Shown here: positions 26,281-34,060 of the stretch, piece after piece
Layout of the letters: each line of letters opens with the position of its first letter
How positions within the stretch are numbered: the first letter of the stretch is position 1
Assembly (NCBI RefSeq): GCF_900215605.1
Contig: NZ_OBEL01000001.1
Coordinates: 1,922,001-1,986,000 of the forward strand
DNA length: 64,000 nt
Origin: Cohaesibacter gelatinilyticus
GTDB lineage: Bacteria > Pseudomonadota > Alphaproteobacteria > Rhizobiales > Cohaesibacteraceae
Direction of reading: 5' to 3'
Made by a program: the position numbers and the translations under genes
Notes under the pieces: model-generated
The model's database searches: none
The model's input: the letters and a program-made list of their open reading frames with translations, nothing else
What the model was told of the DNA's origin: nothing

Positions 26281-27555
26281 TTAGAAAAACAAGCTTGGCA
26301 CCCAGAGCACCAACTCCGGGAACAGACAAAGCAGAAACATCACCATGACATTGGCGAGCAGGAAGGGAGCTGCCCCCACAAAGATGGAACCAATTCCCAT
26401 CCGCGCAATGGCAGCACAGACATTCAGACAATTACCAACCGGTGGAGTACAAGCACCAACAGCAAGACCACTCACCAACACCACGCCAAAATGCACGCCG
26501 GACACTCCAACTGCTGTAGCCGCTGGAAGCAGAACCGGGGTCAGCAACAAGATAGCCGGGCTCACATCAATGAAGGTACCAGCAATCAGAATGATCACCG
26601 CGATCACTAGCATCAGCGCAGTCGGGCCAAGATCAAGACTGACTACATAAGCGGCCAACATGTCCGGCACGCGCTCCAGAGCCAACACCCAGATATAAAG
26701 CTGAGAAAATGCAATGATCATCATGATCTTGGCCGATGTCAAAATGGCCACTTTCATGGAATGCGGCAGGGTTTTCAGAGTACTGACACCCGTCAGGAAC
26801 AGCCCCAGAATAAGACCATAAAGAACACCGAGTCCTGCAGATTCTGTAGGTGTTGCAATCCCGAAGACAACAGAGCCGACAATCAGGATCGGCATGATCA
26901 CCACAAGCCCCGCCCCTTTCACCTGAGCCATGGCATTCTCAAATGTGAACGCGATTGGTTGGGTGGGATAGTTATTCTTCTTGGAGATGTAATAGACGAT
27001 GAAAAGTTGGAAGAAGCCGATCATCACCCCGGGGATCAGGCCGCCAAGAAAGAGCTGACCAACGGATTCTTGAGCCACAATGGCATAGATAACCATGGGA
27101 ACTGAGGGTGGAATGACCATCCCCATGGTCGAAGACGCAACAGTGATACCAGCCGCAAAACTGGCTGGATAGCCGCGCTTTTTCATCTCCGGGATCAAAA
27201 CCGAACCGATGGACGCAGTATCAGAAGCTGATGAGCCGGAAATGCCACCGAAAATCATTGACGCCACGACATTCACGAGCCCCAAACCACCTTTGAAGCG
27301 CCCGACAAAAAAGAGAGATAGATTTAGCAGACGCGTGGTGATACCGCCGGTATTCATCACGAAACCCATCAGGATGAAAAGCGGCAGGGAGATAAGCGCG
27401 TAATTATTGATCCCAGCAAACAGGCGTTGCGGCAAAATTCCGATTAGGGCCGGTTGCTCGATCAGAAAGTAGCTAAGAGCCGACAATCCGAGAGCATAGG
27501 CTATGGGCACGCCGATGATCAGCAAAACAAACAGGCTGAGAAGAAGCAAAAGCAT
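26281..27555 (-). CDS. TRAP transporter large membrane subunit (DctM family), TRAP-2
   Basis: A 424-residue, many-spanning ion-coupled permease of a TRAP transporter. Family stretches include FGGISGSSASDTASIGSVLIP, IPPSVPMVIYAIV and FGIATPTESAGLGVLYG. It lies after the small subunit and binding protein in the usual dctP-dctQ-dctM order and before the dehydrogenase and isomerase, so the whole set is probably one operon for a sugar-acid-like compound. Confidence 0.93.
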   Translation of the reverse strand: MLLLLLSLFVLLIIGVPIAYALGLSALSYFLIEQPALIGILPQRLFAGINNYALISLPLFILMGFVMNTGGITTRLLNLSLFFVGRFKGGLGLVNVVASMIFGGISGSSASDTASIGSVLIPEMKKRGYPASFAAGITVASSTMGMVIPPSVPMVIYAIVAQESVGQLFLGGLIPGVMIGFFQLFIVYYISKKNNYPTQPIAFTFENAMAQVKGAGLVVIMPILIVGSVVFGIATPTESAGLGVLYGLILGLFLTGVSTLKTLPHSMKVAILTSAKIMMIIAFSQLYIWVLALERVPDMLAAYVVSLDLGPTALMLVIAVIILIAGTFIDVSPAILLLTPVLLPAATAVGVSGVHFGVVLVSGLAVGACTPPVGNCLNVCAAIARMGIGSIFVGAAPFLLANVMVMFLLCLFPELVLWVPSLFF

Positions 27556-27691
27556 GCGGGAAGACCCTCCGGCAGATTATTGATCTTGTTGCGACTTCGC
27601 TGGCAAAGCCGAATTGATTGATTTTGATGTGATGAGGCTGGAAAGCCTAGATATTGCTGTTATCAAGCGAACGCAGTCACTGATGGAACCG

Positions 27692-28207
27692 TCAATCTTC
27701 CGGCACCCAAAGCAACTCCACACTCTCTTCTTTTGCGAGGGTCAGAACGATCTTGATCACGCAAAAAAGCACGGCCAGGCCACATCCCAAAGGAACCGCC
27801 CCCTGCACAAAACCCTGAGGCCAATCGAACGGCTGCCAAGGCGTTTTGCCAGTCAGTTTTATCCAATTGAGAGAGTAATAGACCATGGCTCCATTGATCA
27901 GCGCGACGAGGGCAAGCTGCATGCAAAAAGCGATGCGCTTTGGTCCTTCAGTCAGCATATCGACGAACACCATGATGGCAATATGTTCACGGCGGGTGAT
28001 ACCAACGGCAGCCCCAATTGCACTGGTAAAAAGAAAAGCGATGGTCACAAATTCATTGCCACCATAAATGGTGTCACCAAAGCCATAACGCAGAACAACC
28101 AAAATGCAGACCAGCGAGAAAAAGACTGCGAAAAGCGCAACAAGCATCCATTCCAATACTGTCGCCAATCCATTATCAATCTTCTTTAAAAGTCCAATCA
28201 TTGCCAA
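27692..28207 (-). CDS. TRAP transporter small membrane subunit (DctQ family), TRAP-2
   Basis: A 171-residue four-span subunit. The stretch YGGNEFVTIAFLFTSAIGAAV, then GITRREHIAIMVFVD, is typical of DctQ. It sits between the binding protein gene (start side) and the large subunit (136-base gap). Its ATG at 28207 has only a weak ribosome-binding site. The hairpin at 28264-28296 lies between it and the binding-protein gene. Confidence 0.9.
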   Translation of the reverse strand: MAMIGLLKKIDNGLATVLEWMLVALFAVFFSLVCILVVLRYGFGDTIYGGNEFVTIAFLFTSAIGAAVGITRREHIAIMVFVDMLTEGPKRIAFCMQLALVALINGAMVYYSLNWIKLTGKTPWQPFDWPQGFVQGAVPLGCGLAVLFCVIKIVLTLAKEESVELLWVPED

Positions 28208-28263
28208 TTGCCTTGTCTGTTTTAAGCCTGCCCGTCACGCAACATAGCATCCAGGGACAAAAA

Positions 28264-28296
28264 TCCGGCAAGACCTCTACTTGAAGACCTGCCGGA
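28264..28296 (-). terminator. Hairpin between TRAP-2 binding protein and small subunit
   Basis: 7-bp GC-rich stem (TCCGGCA at 28264-28270, TGCCGGA at 28290-28296), followed on the minus strand by TTTTTG. It resembles the hairpin at the same place in the TRAP-1 genes and probably lets the binding protein be made in excess. Confidence 0.6.
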
Positions 28297-28364
28297 CCCT
28301 TCAGAAGCAAGAGAAAGAAGAGATATGAAGCGCCCATCTCTTCTCTCATCTCACTCTTTGCTTA

Positions 28365-29360
28365 TTATTTGCATGAACGAGCAGCAGTTTTTGCAGCTTC
28401 CACGTCGGCCATGCTGAAGGCACCTTTGGCAACGAAGGTGTCATAGACCGGCTTCACCGCAGCTTGGAACTCAGCCAGAGCATCACCCTCGACATAGTTG
28501 ATTTCCATAGACTTGCCGAGTTCCTTGATCAGATCGCCTTCTGCCTTGCGATACAGCTCGTCAGACTTGGCCATTGCCTCGACAGCAACGTCATCAAAGA
28601 TCTTTTTCAGATCATCCGGCAGGCCTTTATACCATTCCTCATTCACGATCAGCGGATCTGGACCGGTGGAATAGTTCGTGATGGTCATGAATTTCTGCAC
28701 TTCCTGGATCTTGAAGTCCCAGATATTGGCAGGTGGATTATCCTGGCCATCAATCACACCGGTCTTGAAGGCCTGATAAGCTTCGGAGAATGGCATGGCC
28801 TGAGGGCTGGCCCCCAGCGCCTTGGAGGTCTCGATATAGACTTCCTGTTGCGGCACGCGCATTTTCAAGCCCTTCAAATCCGCCACTTTGGTCAGAGGGC
28901 GCACATTATTGGTGTGAGCGCGGAATCCCTGGGAAATGCCGGTTGCCGGAATGTGATAGCCCTGATTGGCGGCATCGGCCTGCACTTTCTTGGTAAAATC
29001 ACTTCCAACCAGGCATTCCATCTGATCCCAGTTCTCGACAAGAAATGGCAACAGGAAGATAGAATATTTCGGATTGGCTTCGGCAAACATACCGCCGCGC
29101 GTTCCCTGCAACAGACCGGTGGTAACCTGATCCATCATTTCACGCTCGTTCCCCAGAACACCAGAGAAGAAATTCTCAACTTCAATGCGACCACCTGAAC
29201 GCTTTTCCAGCTCTTCTTCAAAGAACTTCATGGACTGGGAGCGGATAGCGCTTTCCGGCTGGGCATTGCCATATTTGAAGGTGAAATCAGCAGCAGAAGC
29301 ACCGCCTGCAGTTACAACAAGACAGGCCATTCCTGCCAAAAGTGTTTTCTTTAAAGTCAT
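28365..29360 (-). CDS. TRAP transporter substrate-binding protein, TRAP-2
   Basis: A 331-residue periplasmic DctP-family protein with a Sec signal peptide (MTLKKTLLAGMACLVVTAGG) cleaved near GASAADF. The ligand-carboxylate arginine is expected in GLKMRVPQQEVY, and PQAMPFSEAYQAFKTGVIDGQDNP is the family's dimer/pocket segment. Sequence type resembles binding proteins for sugar acids (uronates, threonate-like acids). It is the first gene of the TRAP-2 operon and is divergent from the LacI regulator at 29506. Confidence 0.92.
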   Translation of the reverse strand: MTLKKTLLAGMACLVVTAGGASAADFTFKYGNAQPESAIRSQSMKFFEEELEKRSGGRIEVENFFSGVLGNEREMMDQVTTGLLQGTRGGMFAEANPKYSIFLLPFLVENWDQMECLVGSDFTKKVQADAANQGYHIPATGISQGFRAHTNNVRPLTKVADLKGLKMRVPQQEVYIETSKALGASPQAMPFSEAYQAFKTGVIDGQDNPPANIWDFKIQEVQKFMTITNYSTGPDPLIVNEEWYKGLPDDLKKIFDDVAVEAMAKSDELYRKAEGDLIKELGKSMEINYVEGDALAEFQAAVKPVYDTFVAKGAFSMADVEAAKTAARSCK

Positions 29361-29442
29361 ATTTTTCCTCCCGAAGATGAACTCTGTCGTTCATCACGAT
29401 GCAACTGTCATAACCAGACTCCGAAAGATTGTGAAACCAAAA

Positions 29443-29466
29443 ACATCATTTGACTTAAATTGATGT
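29443..29466. promoter_or_regulatory. Candidate operator between TRAP-2 and its LacI regulator
   Basis: ACATCA (29443-29448) and TGATGT (29461-29466) form an inverted repeat, and a further TTGATGT follows at 29470-29476. The position in the divergent region suits a LacI-family site, but the half-sites are far apart. Confidence 0.25.
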
Positions 29467-29505
29467 CTTTTGATGTAATGAAGATATTGTTTGAAGGTGT
29501 ATTTG

Positions 29506-30564
29506 ATGCTAAATGATGGAATTATGACTGATAATTTCAATATACCGCTACAGAATATTGCCAAAATTGCCGACATTGCAAAATTGGCTGGTGTCAGCAC
29601 AGCCACCGTTGATCGTGTTCTCAACGAACGAAAAAATGTGTCCGAAGCCACCCGTCAGCGTGTCAGGCAGGCAAAAAAGGCCATTGAGAATGGCGAACAG
29701 CCCATTACTCGCGCCCGTCCATGGCGCTTGAAAGTATTTCTGCCCGAGGATGCCGGCCCTTCAACCGACTATCTTGCGGCCTGTTTTCAGGAGATGGGAG
29801 CAAGGGGCAACGCCACCATCGAATGCATTTTCACCCGCAAGATGGAACCTGCTGTTCTGACTAGAAAACTGAAAGCCTGTATCGGACAGGGCATTGATGC
29901 CGTCGCTTTTCAGGCACTCGATGACCCTCGTGTGCGTGATGCCATAGAAGAACTGGCCAGCTACAAAATCCATTGCCTGGCACTTGTCTCCGGTATCGAG
30001 AGCAATTCGCTGATCGGCTATATTGGCATGAATAATCGCGCAGCCGGGCGCACCGCAGGCTATCTCATGGGGCGCATGGCCAAGGGCCCCGGCCCTGTAG
30101 CACTTCTTTCCGGCGGGCAACTCTATAGAAGCCATGAAGAACGTGAAATGGGATGTAGAGCTATCTTACGGAGGGAATTCCCCCACAACCCTATCGTCGC
30201 AACCTATGATGGACAAGATGATATTGAGGGCAATTACGAAGAGACACTGGCCCTGTTGAATCATCACCCGGATCTTGTGGGCATATACAATGTTGGTGGC
30301 GGCAATGAAGGGGTTGTCCGCGCCATGAAGGAAGCAGGTGTCACAGGAGAAATCATGTTCATCGGACACAATCTCACTCCCAAGACCCATAGCTATCTGC
30401 TGGAAGGCTCCATGGATGCTGTGATTCACCAGAATATGCGACTGGCGGCAGAGCTGAGCGTTGAGGCCTTGATCAATTTTCTCAACAAACGCCCACTTCA
30501 GTTTGCCAGCTTGCCGGTAGAAATCATCACCAAGGAAAACACACTTGGTGCCTCTTATGGATAG
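29506..30564 (+). CDS. LacI family transcriptional regulator (TRAP-2 operon)
   Basis: A 352-residue regulator. The N-terminal LacI helix-turn-helix reads ADIAKLAGVSTATVDRVLNE, then a linker and a periplasmic-binding-protein-like sensor domain follow (GYIGMNNRAAGRTAGYLMGR is a typical segment). I favour the ATG at 29506, which has AAGGTG about 7 bases upstream. A TTG at 29491 and an ATG at 29524 are alternatives. It is divergent from the TRAP-2 operon and so is its likely regulator. It closely resembles the other LacI protein ending at 30571, and both carry the 'ATVDRVLN' recognition helix rather than the common 'TVSRVLN'. Confidence 0.9.
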   Translation: MLNDGIMTDNFNIPLQNIAKIADIAKLAGVSTATVDRVLNERKNVSEATRQRVRQAKKAIENGEQPITRARPWRLKVFLPEDAGPSTDYLAACFQEMGARGNATIECIFTRKMEPAVLTRKLKACIGQGIDAVAFQALDDPRVRDAIEELASYKIHCLALVSGIESNSLIGYIGMNNRAAGRTAGYLMGRMAKGPGPVALLSGGQLYRSHEEREMGCRAILRREFPHNPIVATYDGQDDIEGNYEETLALLNHHPDLVGIYNVGGGNEGVVRAMKEAGVTGEIMFIGHNLTPKTHSYLLEGSMDAVIHQNMRLAAELSVEALINFLNKRPLQFASLPVEIITKENTLGASYG

Positions 30565-30570
30565 ATCTCT

Positions 30571-31599
30571 CTAGATATTTTCTGGCGTAACAATCCGAAA
30601 AGGCACATCAATGCGTGTCGGAACATCCTGCGGTTTAATCAATCGCTCCGCCATAGCCTGACATAACTGCTGAGCAATCGCTCGAACCGGACTGGCAAGA
30701 ATCAAATTCACGCTTCCTTGGGCCATACCCTGCACGCCAACCGGGCTTTCTTCGTGACAAATGTAAAAGACATCCTGTGCCCGTTCACTCTCATTCAACG
30801 CCCGAATAACGCCCTCCACCCCACCACCACAATGATAAAGGCCTTTCAAATCTGGACTGGCTCGCAGCAGCTCACTCGCGGCCTCATAGGCGACGCTGGC
30901 ATCATCCAGATAAACGATGCTGTCTTTAAGCCGCATCATGGGAGCATTCTCACGAATATAGGAGCGGAACCCGCTCTCCCGGTCCTCCTGCCCCAAATAA
31001 CGATGGGACCCAATCAGAATACCCAACTCGCACTCTGGCTGAAGACAATGGGTTATGGCCCACCCCGCAGTTCGTCCCGCCTTGCGCCCATTAACCCCTA
31101 CATATCCCGATAGTCTGGAGCTACTGAGATCGGATAACAATGCAAAGACTGGAAAGCCTGCCACTTCCAATCTATCCACCTCGGCCACGATGAGAGGGTG
31201 ATCAATCGCTACCATAGCAAGACAGTCAACCCGTTGAGACAGATCCTTCATTGCCTCAACCAGATCGGTCGGCGACAAGCTTTCGACAAATGTGATTTCA
31301 ACTACAGCTCTTACCGATCGCAGATCTTTCGCTGCCCGCTCTATCTCAACAGCAAGGCTTTGATAAAACCACTTGCCTTTCTTCTGTAAAATGAAGCCCA
31401 GCTTTCGCGCCGGAGCCATTTCCTCAATGCGCCGTCGCATCAAACCATGGGCATGATAATCCAATTCTTCTGCCGCAGCCAAAACCCGCTCGGCCGTCTT
31501 CCCTCGCACGGGCGCACGGCCGTTCAGCACCCGATCAACCGTTGCAACGCCGACACCAGCAAGGCGAGCGATATCAGAAATCGTAGTGCGCTTTGACAT
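30571..31599 (-). CDS. LacI family transcriptional regulator (desaturase operon)
   Basis: A 342-residue regulator whose recognition region is ISDIARLAGVGVATVDRVLN, followed by a hinge and a sugar-binding-type sensor domain (LSGYVGVNGRKAGRTAGWAI). It converges with the previous LacI gene (6-base gap) and is divergent from the desaturase operon at 31761. The intergenic region holds two near-identical 15-bp palindromes (31627-31641 and 31669-31683) that are likely its operators. It probably represses both the desaturase genes and itself. The effector is unknown. Confidence 0.9.
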   Translation of the reverse strand: MSKRTTISDIARLAGVGVATVDRVLNGRAPVRGKTAERVLAAAEELDYHAHGLMRRRIEEMAPARKLGFILQKKGKWFYQSLAVEIERAAKDLRSVRAVVEITFVESLSPTDLVEAMKDLSQRVDCLAMVAIDHPLIVAEVDRLEVAGFPVFALLSDLSSSRLSGYVGVNGRKAGRTAGWAITHCLQPECELGILIGSHRYLGQEDRESGFRSYIRENAPMMRLKDSIVYLDDASVAYEAASELLRASPDLKGLYHCGGGVEGVIRALNESERAQDVFYICHEESPVGVQGMAQGSVNLILASPVRAIAQQLCQAMAERLIKPQDVPTRIDVPFRIVTPENI

Positions 31600-31626
31600 A
31601 TAGAAAATCCAGATAGAGTTACTATT

Positions 31627-31641
31627 TGATAATTTCTATCA
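31627..31641. promoter_or_regulatory. Operator-like palindrome 1, LacI/desaturase region
   Basis: TGATAATTTCTATCA: TGATA and TATCA arms around 5 bases. It shares its right half with palindrome 2, whose centre is 42 bp away. Confidence 0.6.
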
Positions 31642-31668
31642 CATCAATAGCGCTATTTCTGCAAGAAA

Positions 31669-31683
31669 AGATAGAATCTATCA
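31669..31683. promoter_or_regulatory. Operator-like palindrome 2, LacI/desaturase region
   Basis: AGATAGAATCTATCA, with a perfect GATAGA/TCTATC core around one base. It agrees with palindrome 1 in GATA on the left and TCTATCA on the right. It lies 77 bases before the desaturase ATG. Confidence 0.65.
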
Positions 31684-31760
31684 CCACCCAATTGATCTCC
31701 TCCCTCCCTGCGACATTATGACCGCAACAAGAAATTCGGAAAAATCCATAAGGAGGAGAT

Positions 31761-32840
31761 ATGACCAAATCCGCCCAACCCGTGCAATGGCGCGACTACA
31801 GTCTGACCGGAGCAGATTCCGGGCCGGGTTTCACCCCCAAGGAATGGTATTCAACTCCAATCCCTCGCAAGCGCATGAAGGAATTGATGCGTCGATCCGA
31901 TAAACCCGGTCTGATCAATTATGGCCTTTGGGTCAGTCTGGTGTTCGCCAGTGGTATCTGGGTTATCATGAGTTGGGGCAGCTGGTGGGGTGCTCCAGCC
32001 TTGATCACATACGGGATTTTTTATGGCTCTTGTGCTGACAGCCGCTGGCACGAATGCTCCCACGGGACAGTTTTCAAAACGCAGTGGCTGAATAATTTCT
32101 TCTATCAGCTCTCGTCCTTCATGGCACTGAAGAACCCCTATCTCTGGCGTTGGAGCCATACCCGGCACCATACAGATACAGTCATTGTGGGACGCGATCC
32201 CGAGATTGCCTTCCCACGCCCACCGAGCATTTTCAAGATCATACTCAATCTGCTGCATCTTCAATCCGGTTTCTCCGAGCTGAAAAAGATGCTGATGTTA
32301 AGCGCAGGCTATCTGAGCGACGATCAGCGTGACTATCTTATTGGCTCCGAGCGCCCAAAAGCCTTCATGGCGTCTCGTATTCATCTCATCATTATTATGT
32401 CAGTTGTAACCTTTTCGCTCATCCTCGAAAGCTGGCTTCCACTGATTTTGGTTCCACTGCCAACATTCTATGGATCCTGGCTGCATCACCTGCTTGCCTC
32501 CACTCAGCATGCAGGCCTTGCGGAAGACATGCCTGATCATCGTATGAATAGCCGAACAGTCTATATGAACCCCTTCTTCCGCTTCGTCTATTCCAACATG
32601 AACTATCATGTTGAGCATCACATGTTCCCCATGGTGCCCTTCTATTCCCTGCCTGCCTTGCATGATGAAATCAAAGCAGATTGCCCAGATGCCTATCCCA
32701 GCACATGGGCGGCCTTCGCAGAGATGATCCCAGCCATGCAAAAGCAGAAAACTGATCCGGGCTTTTACATTCAACGCCCATTACCTGAAGGGGCCAATCC
32801 CAGCCCGGACTATCAGCGACCTCTCCCCGCGGCTGCCTAA
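31761..32840 (+). CDS. Membrane desaturase/hydroxylase, MocD-like
   Basis: A 359-residue membrane di-iron oxygenase of the fatty acid desaturase superfamily. The three histidine boxes are intact: HECSH (97-101), HTRHH (133-137) and HVEHH (283-287). Hydrophobic segments lie around 52-90 and 204-245. Together with the Rieske ferredoxin in the next gene it recalls MocD/MocE, the pair from rhizopine catabolism, more than lipid desaturases. Such a pair could oxidise or demethylate a small polar molecule. AGGAGGAG lies 5-12 bases before the ATG, so it should be well translated. Under likely control of the divergent LacI protein. Substrate unknown. Confidence 0.85.
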   Translation: MTKSAQPVQWRDYSLTGADSGPGFTPKEWYSTPIPRKRMKELMRRSDKPGLINYGLWVSLVFASGIWVIMSWGSWWGAPALITYGIFYGSCADSRWHECSHGTVFKTQWLNNFFYQLSSFMALKNPYLWRWSHTRHHTDTVIVGRDPEIAFPRPPSIFKIILNLLHLQSGFSELKKMLMLSAGYLSDDQRDYLIGSERPKAFMASRIHLIIIMSVVTFSLILESWLPLILVPLPTFYGSWLHHLLASTQHAGLAEDMPDHRMNSRTVYMNPFFRFVYSNMNYHVEHHMFPMVPFYSLPALHDEIKADCPDAYPSTWAAFAEMIPAMQKQKTDPGFYIQRPLPEGANPSPDYQRPLPAAA

Positions 32841-32885
32841 TAAGCATCAAATCCAATCAAACATGTATAAAGGACCAGCCAGACC

Positions 32886-33203
32886 ATGAACAACTGGATC
32901 AAAGCCTGCAGCAAAGACGACATCGATCAGGAAGATCTGATCCGGTTTGATCATCAAGATCAGACCTATGCCATCTATCGCAGCCCTGATGACGAATATT
33001 TCTGCACTGATGGCAATTGCACCCATGAGGAGGTACATCTGGAGGAAGGTCTGGTGATGGATTACATTATCGAATGCCCTATGCATAACGGCCAGTTCGA
33101 CTATCGCACCGGCGAAGCTGTTCGCCTTCCCGCCTGCGAAAACCTCACCACCTATCCAGTCCGGCTGGATGGCGATCATGTCTATATCCAACTCAAGGGT
33201 TAG
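32886..33203 (+). CDS. Rieske-type [2Fe-2S] ferredoxin, MocE-like
   Basis: A 105-residue soluble Rieske ferredoxin. The cluster ligands are Cys45 and His47 (CTHEE) and Cys64 and His67 (CPMHNG). It probably carries electrons to the membrane oxygenase encoded just upstream. MocE-type proteins from rhizopine clusters have the same size and context. No ferredoxin reductase is encoded nearby, so a reductase from elsewhere must serve. It lies 45 bases after the desaturase and 6 bases before the PanB-like gene. Confidence 0.92.
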   Translation: MNNWIKACSKDDIDQEDLIRFDHQDQTYAIYRSPDDEYFCTDGNCTHEEVHLEEGLVMDYIIECPMHNGQFDYRTGEAVRLPACENLTTYPVRLDGDHVYIQLKG

Positions 33204-33209
33204 CCCATC

Positions 33210-34040
33210 ATGAAGTCGATCTATACATGGGATGCCCAGCCGGCCAAACGCAACTTGACTGCAGCGGATATCCTGGCCGCCAAAGGACAGCGAAAACTGG
33301 TGCAGACCACCGCCAATAACGAGGAAGAAGCTGCTTCAGCTGCAGACGCTGGCCTTGATATGATCATGGGCAATGCCCACAACACAGAAGCAATACGAAA
33401 AGGTGCTCCTCACCTGTTTTTCACCGCAGCCCTCGGCCTTCCCGACTTTCCAACAGAAAGCGATATCCTCAAAGCTGCTTTCGCTGCTTTGAAAGCAGGA
33501 GCAGATTCCATTTATACCGCACGCGGTCCAAATATCGTTGAATTGCTCGCAAGGGAAGACATCCCTGTTATGGGACATCTTGGCCTTGTGCCCCGTAAAA
33601 GCACATGGCGTGGTGGATTGAGAGCCGTCGGCAAAACTGCTGATGAAGCGCTAGCCCTATACCAAGATTTCAAAAGACTGGAAACAGCAGGAGCTTTTTC
33701 CGTTGAGGCCGAAATCATTCCTGCATTGGTTATGAAGGAAATCACACAACGAACAAGTCTGATCACTTGCTCATTAGGCTCTGGCCCCGATGGCGATGTC
33801 ATCTATTTGTTCCAGGATGACATTTGCGGAAAAGAAACCAGTCGCCCACGCCATGCCCGCGCTTTTGGCAATCTCTATAAACTCAATCAGCAAATCAAGG
33901 CTGAACGTCGCAAAGCACTTCGCGCCTTCAAAGACGCTACGATTAGCCAAAGCTATCCTTCCGACAAAGAAAGCGCACAGATTGAAGCGTCAGAGTGGGA
34001 ACAATTCCTCGAAGGACTGGATCGCCTTCCCACCACATAA
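33210..34040 (+). CDS. PanB-fold protein lacking the PanB metal site
   Basis: A 276-residue protein of the ketopantoate hydroxymethyltransferase (PanB) fold; GHLGLVPRKSTWRGGLRAVG and the GSGPDGDVIYLFQDD segment are clear. Against E. coli PanB, aligned by eye from memory, the metal aspartates 45 and 84 are replaced (Asn55 and Ala74 here), Lys112 and Glu114 are replaced (Tyr102 and Ala104), and about 25 residues after the first aspartate are missing. His123 and Glu168 match His136 and Glu181. So it is not a working pantothenate enzyme of the known type, and the relaxed annotation 'PanB' would mislead. It is the third gene of the desaturase-Rieske operon. Function unknown. Confidence 0.8.
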   Translation: MKSIYTWDAQPAKRNLTAADILAAKGQRKLVQTTANNEEEAASAADAGLDMIMGNAHNTEAIRKGAPHLFFTAALGLPDFPTESDILKAAFAALKAGADSIYTARGPNIVELLAREDIPVMGHLGLVPRKSTWRGGLRAVGKTADEALALYQDFKRLETAGAFSVEAEIIPALVMKEITQRTSLITCSLGSGPDGDVIYLFQDDICGKETSRPRHARAFGNLYKLNQQIKAERRKALRAFKDATISQSYPSDKESAQIEASEWEQFLEGLDRLPTT

Positions 34041-34060
34041 CGATAAGAGAGGCAGAGAGA

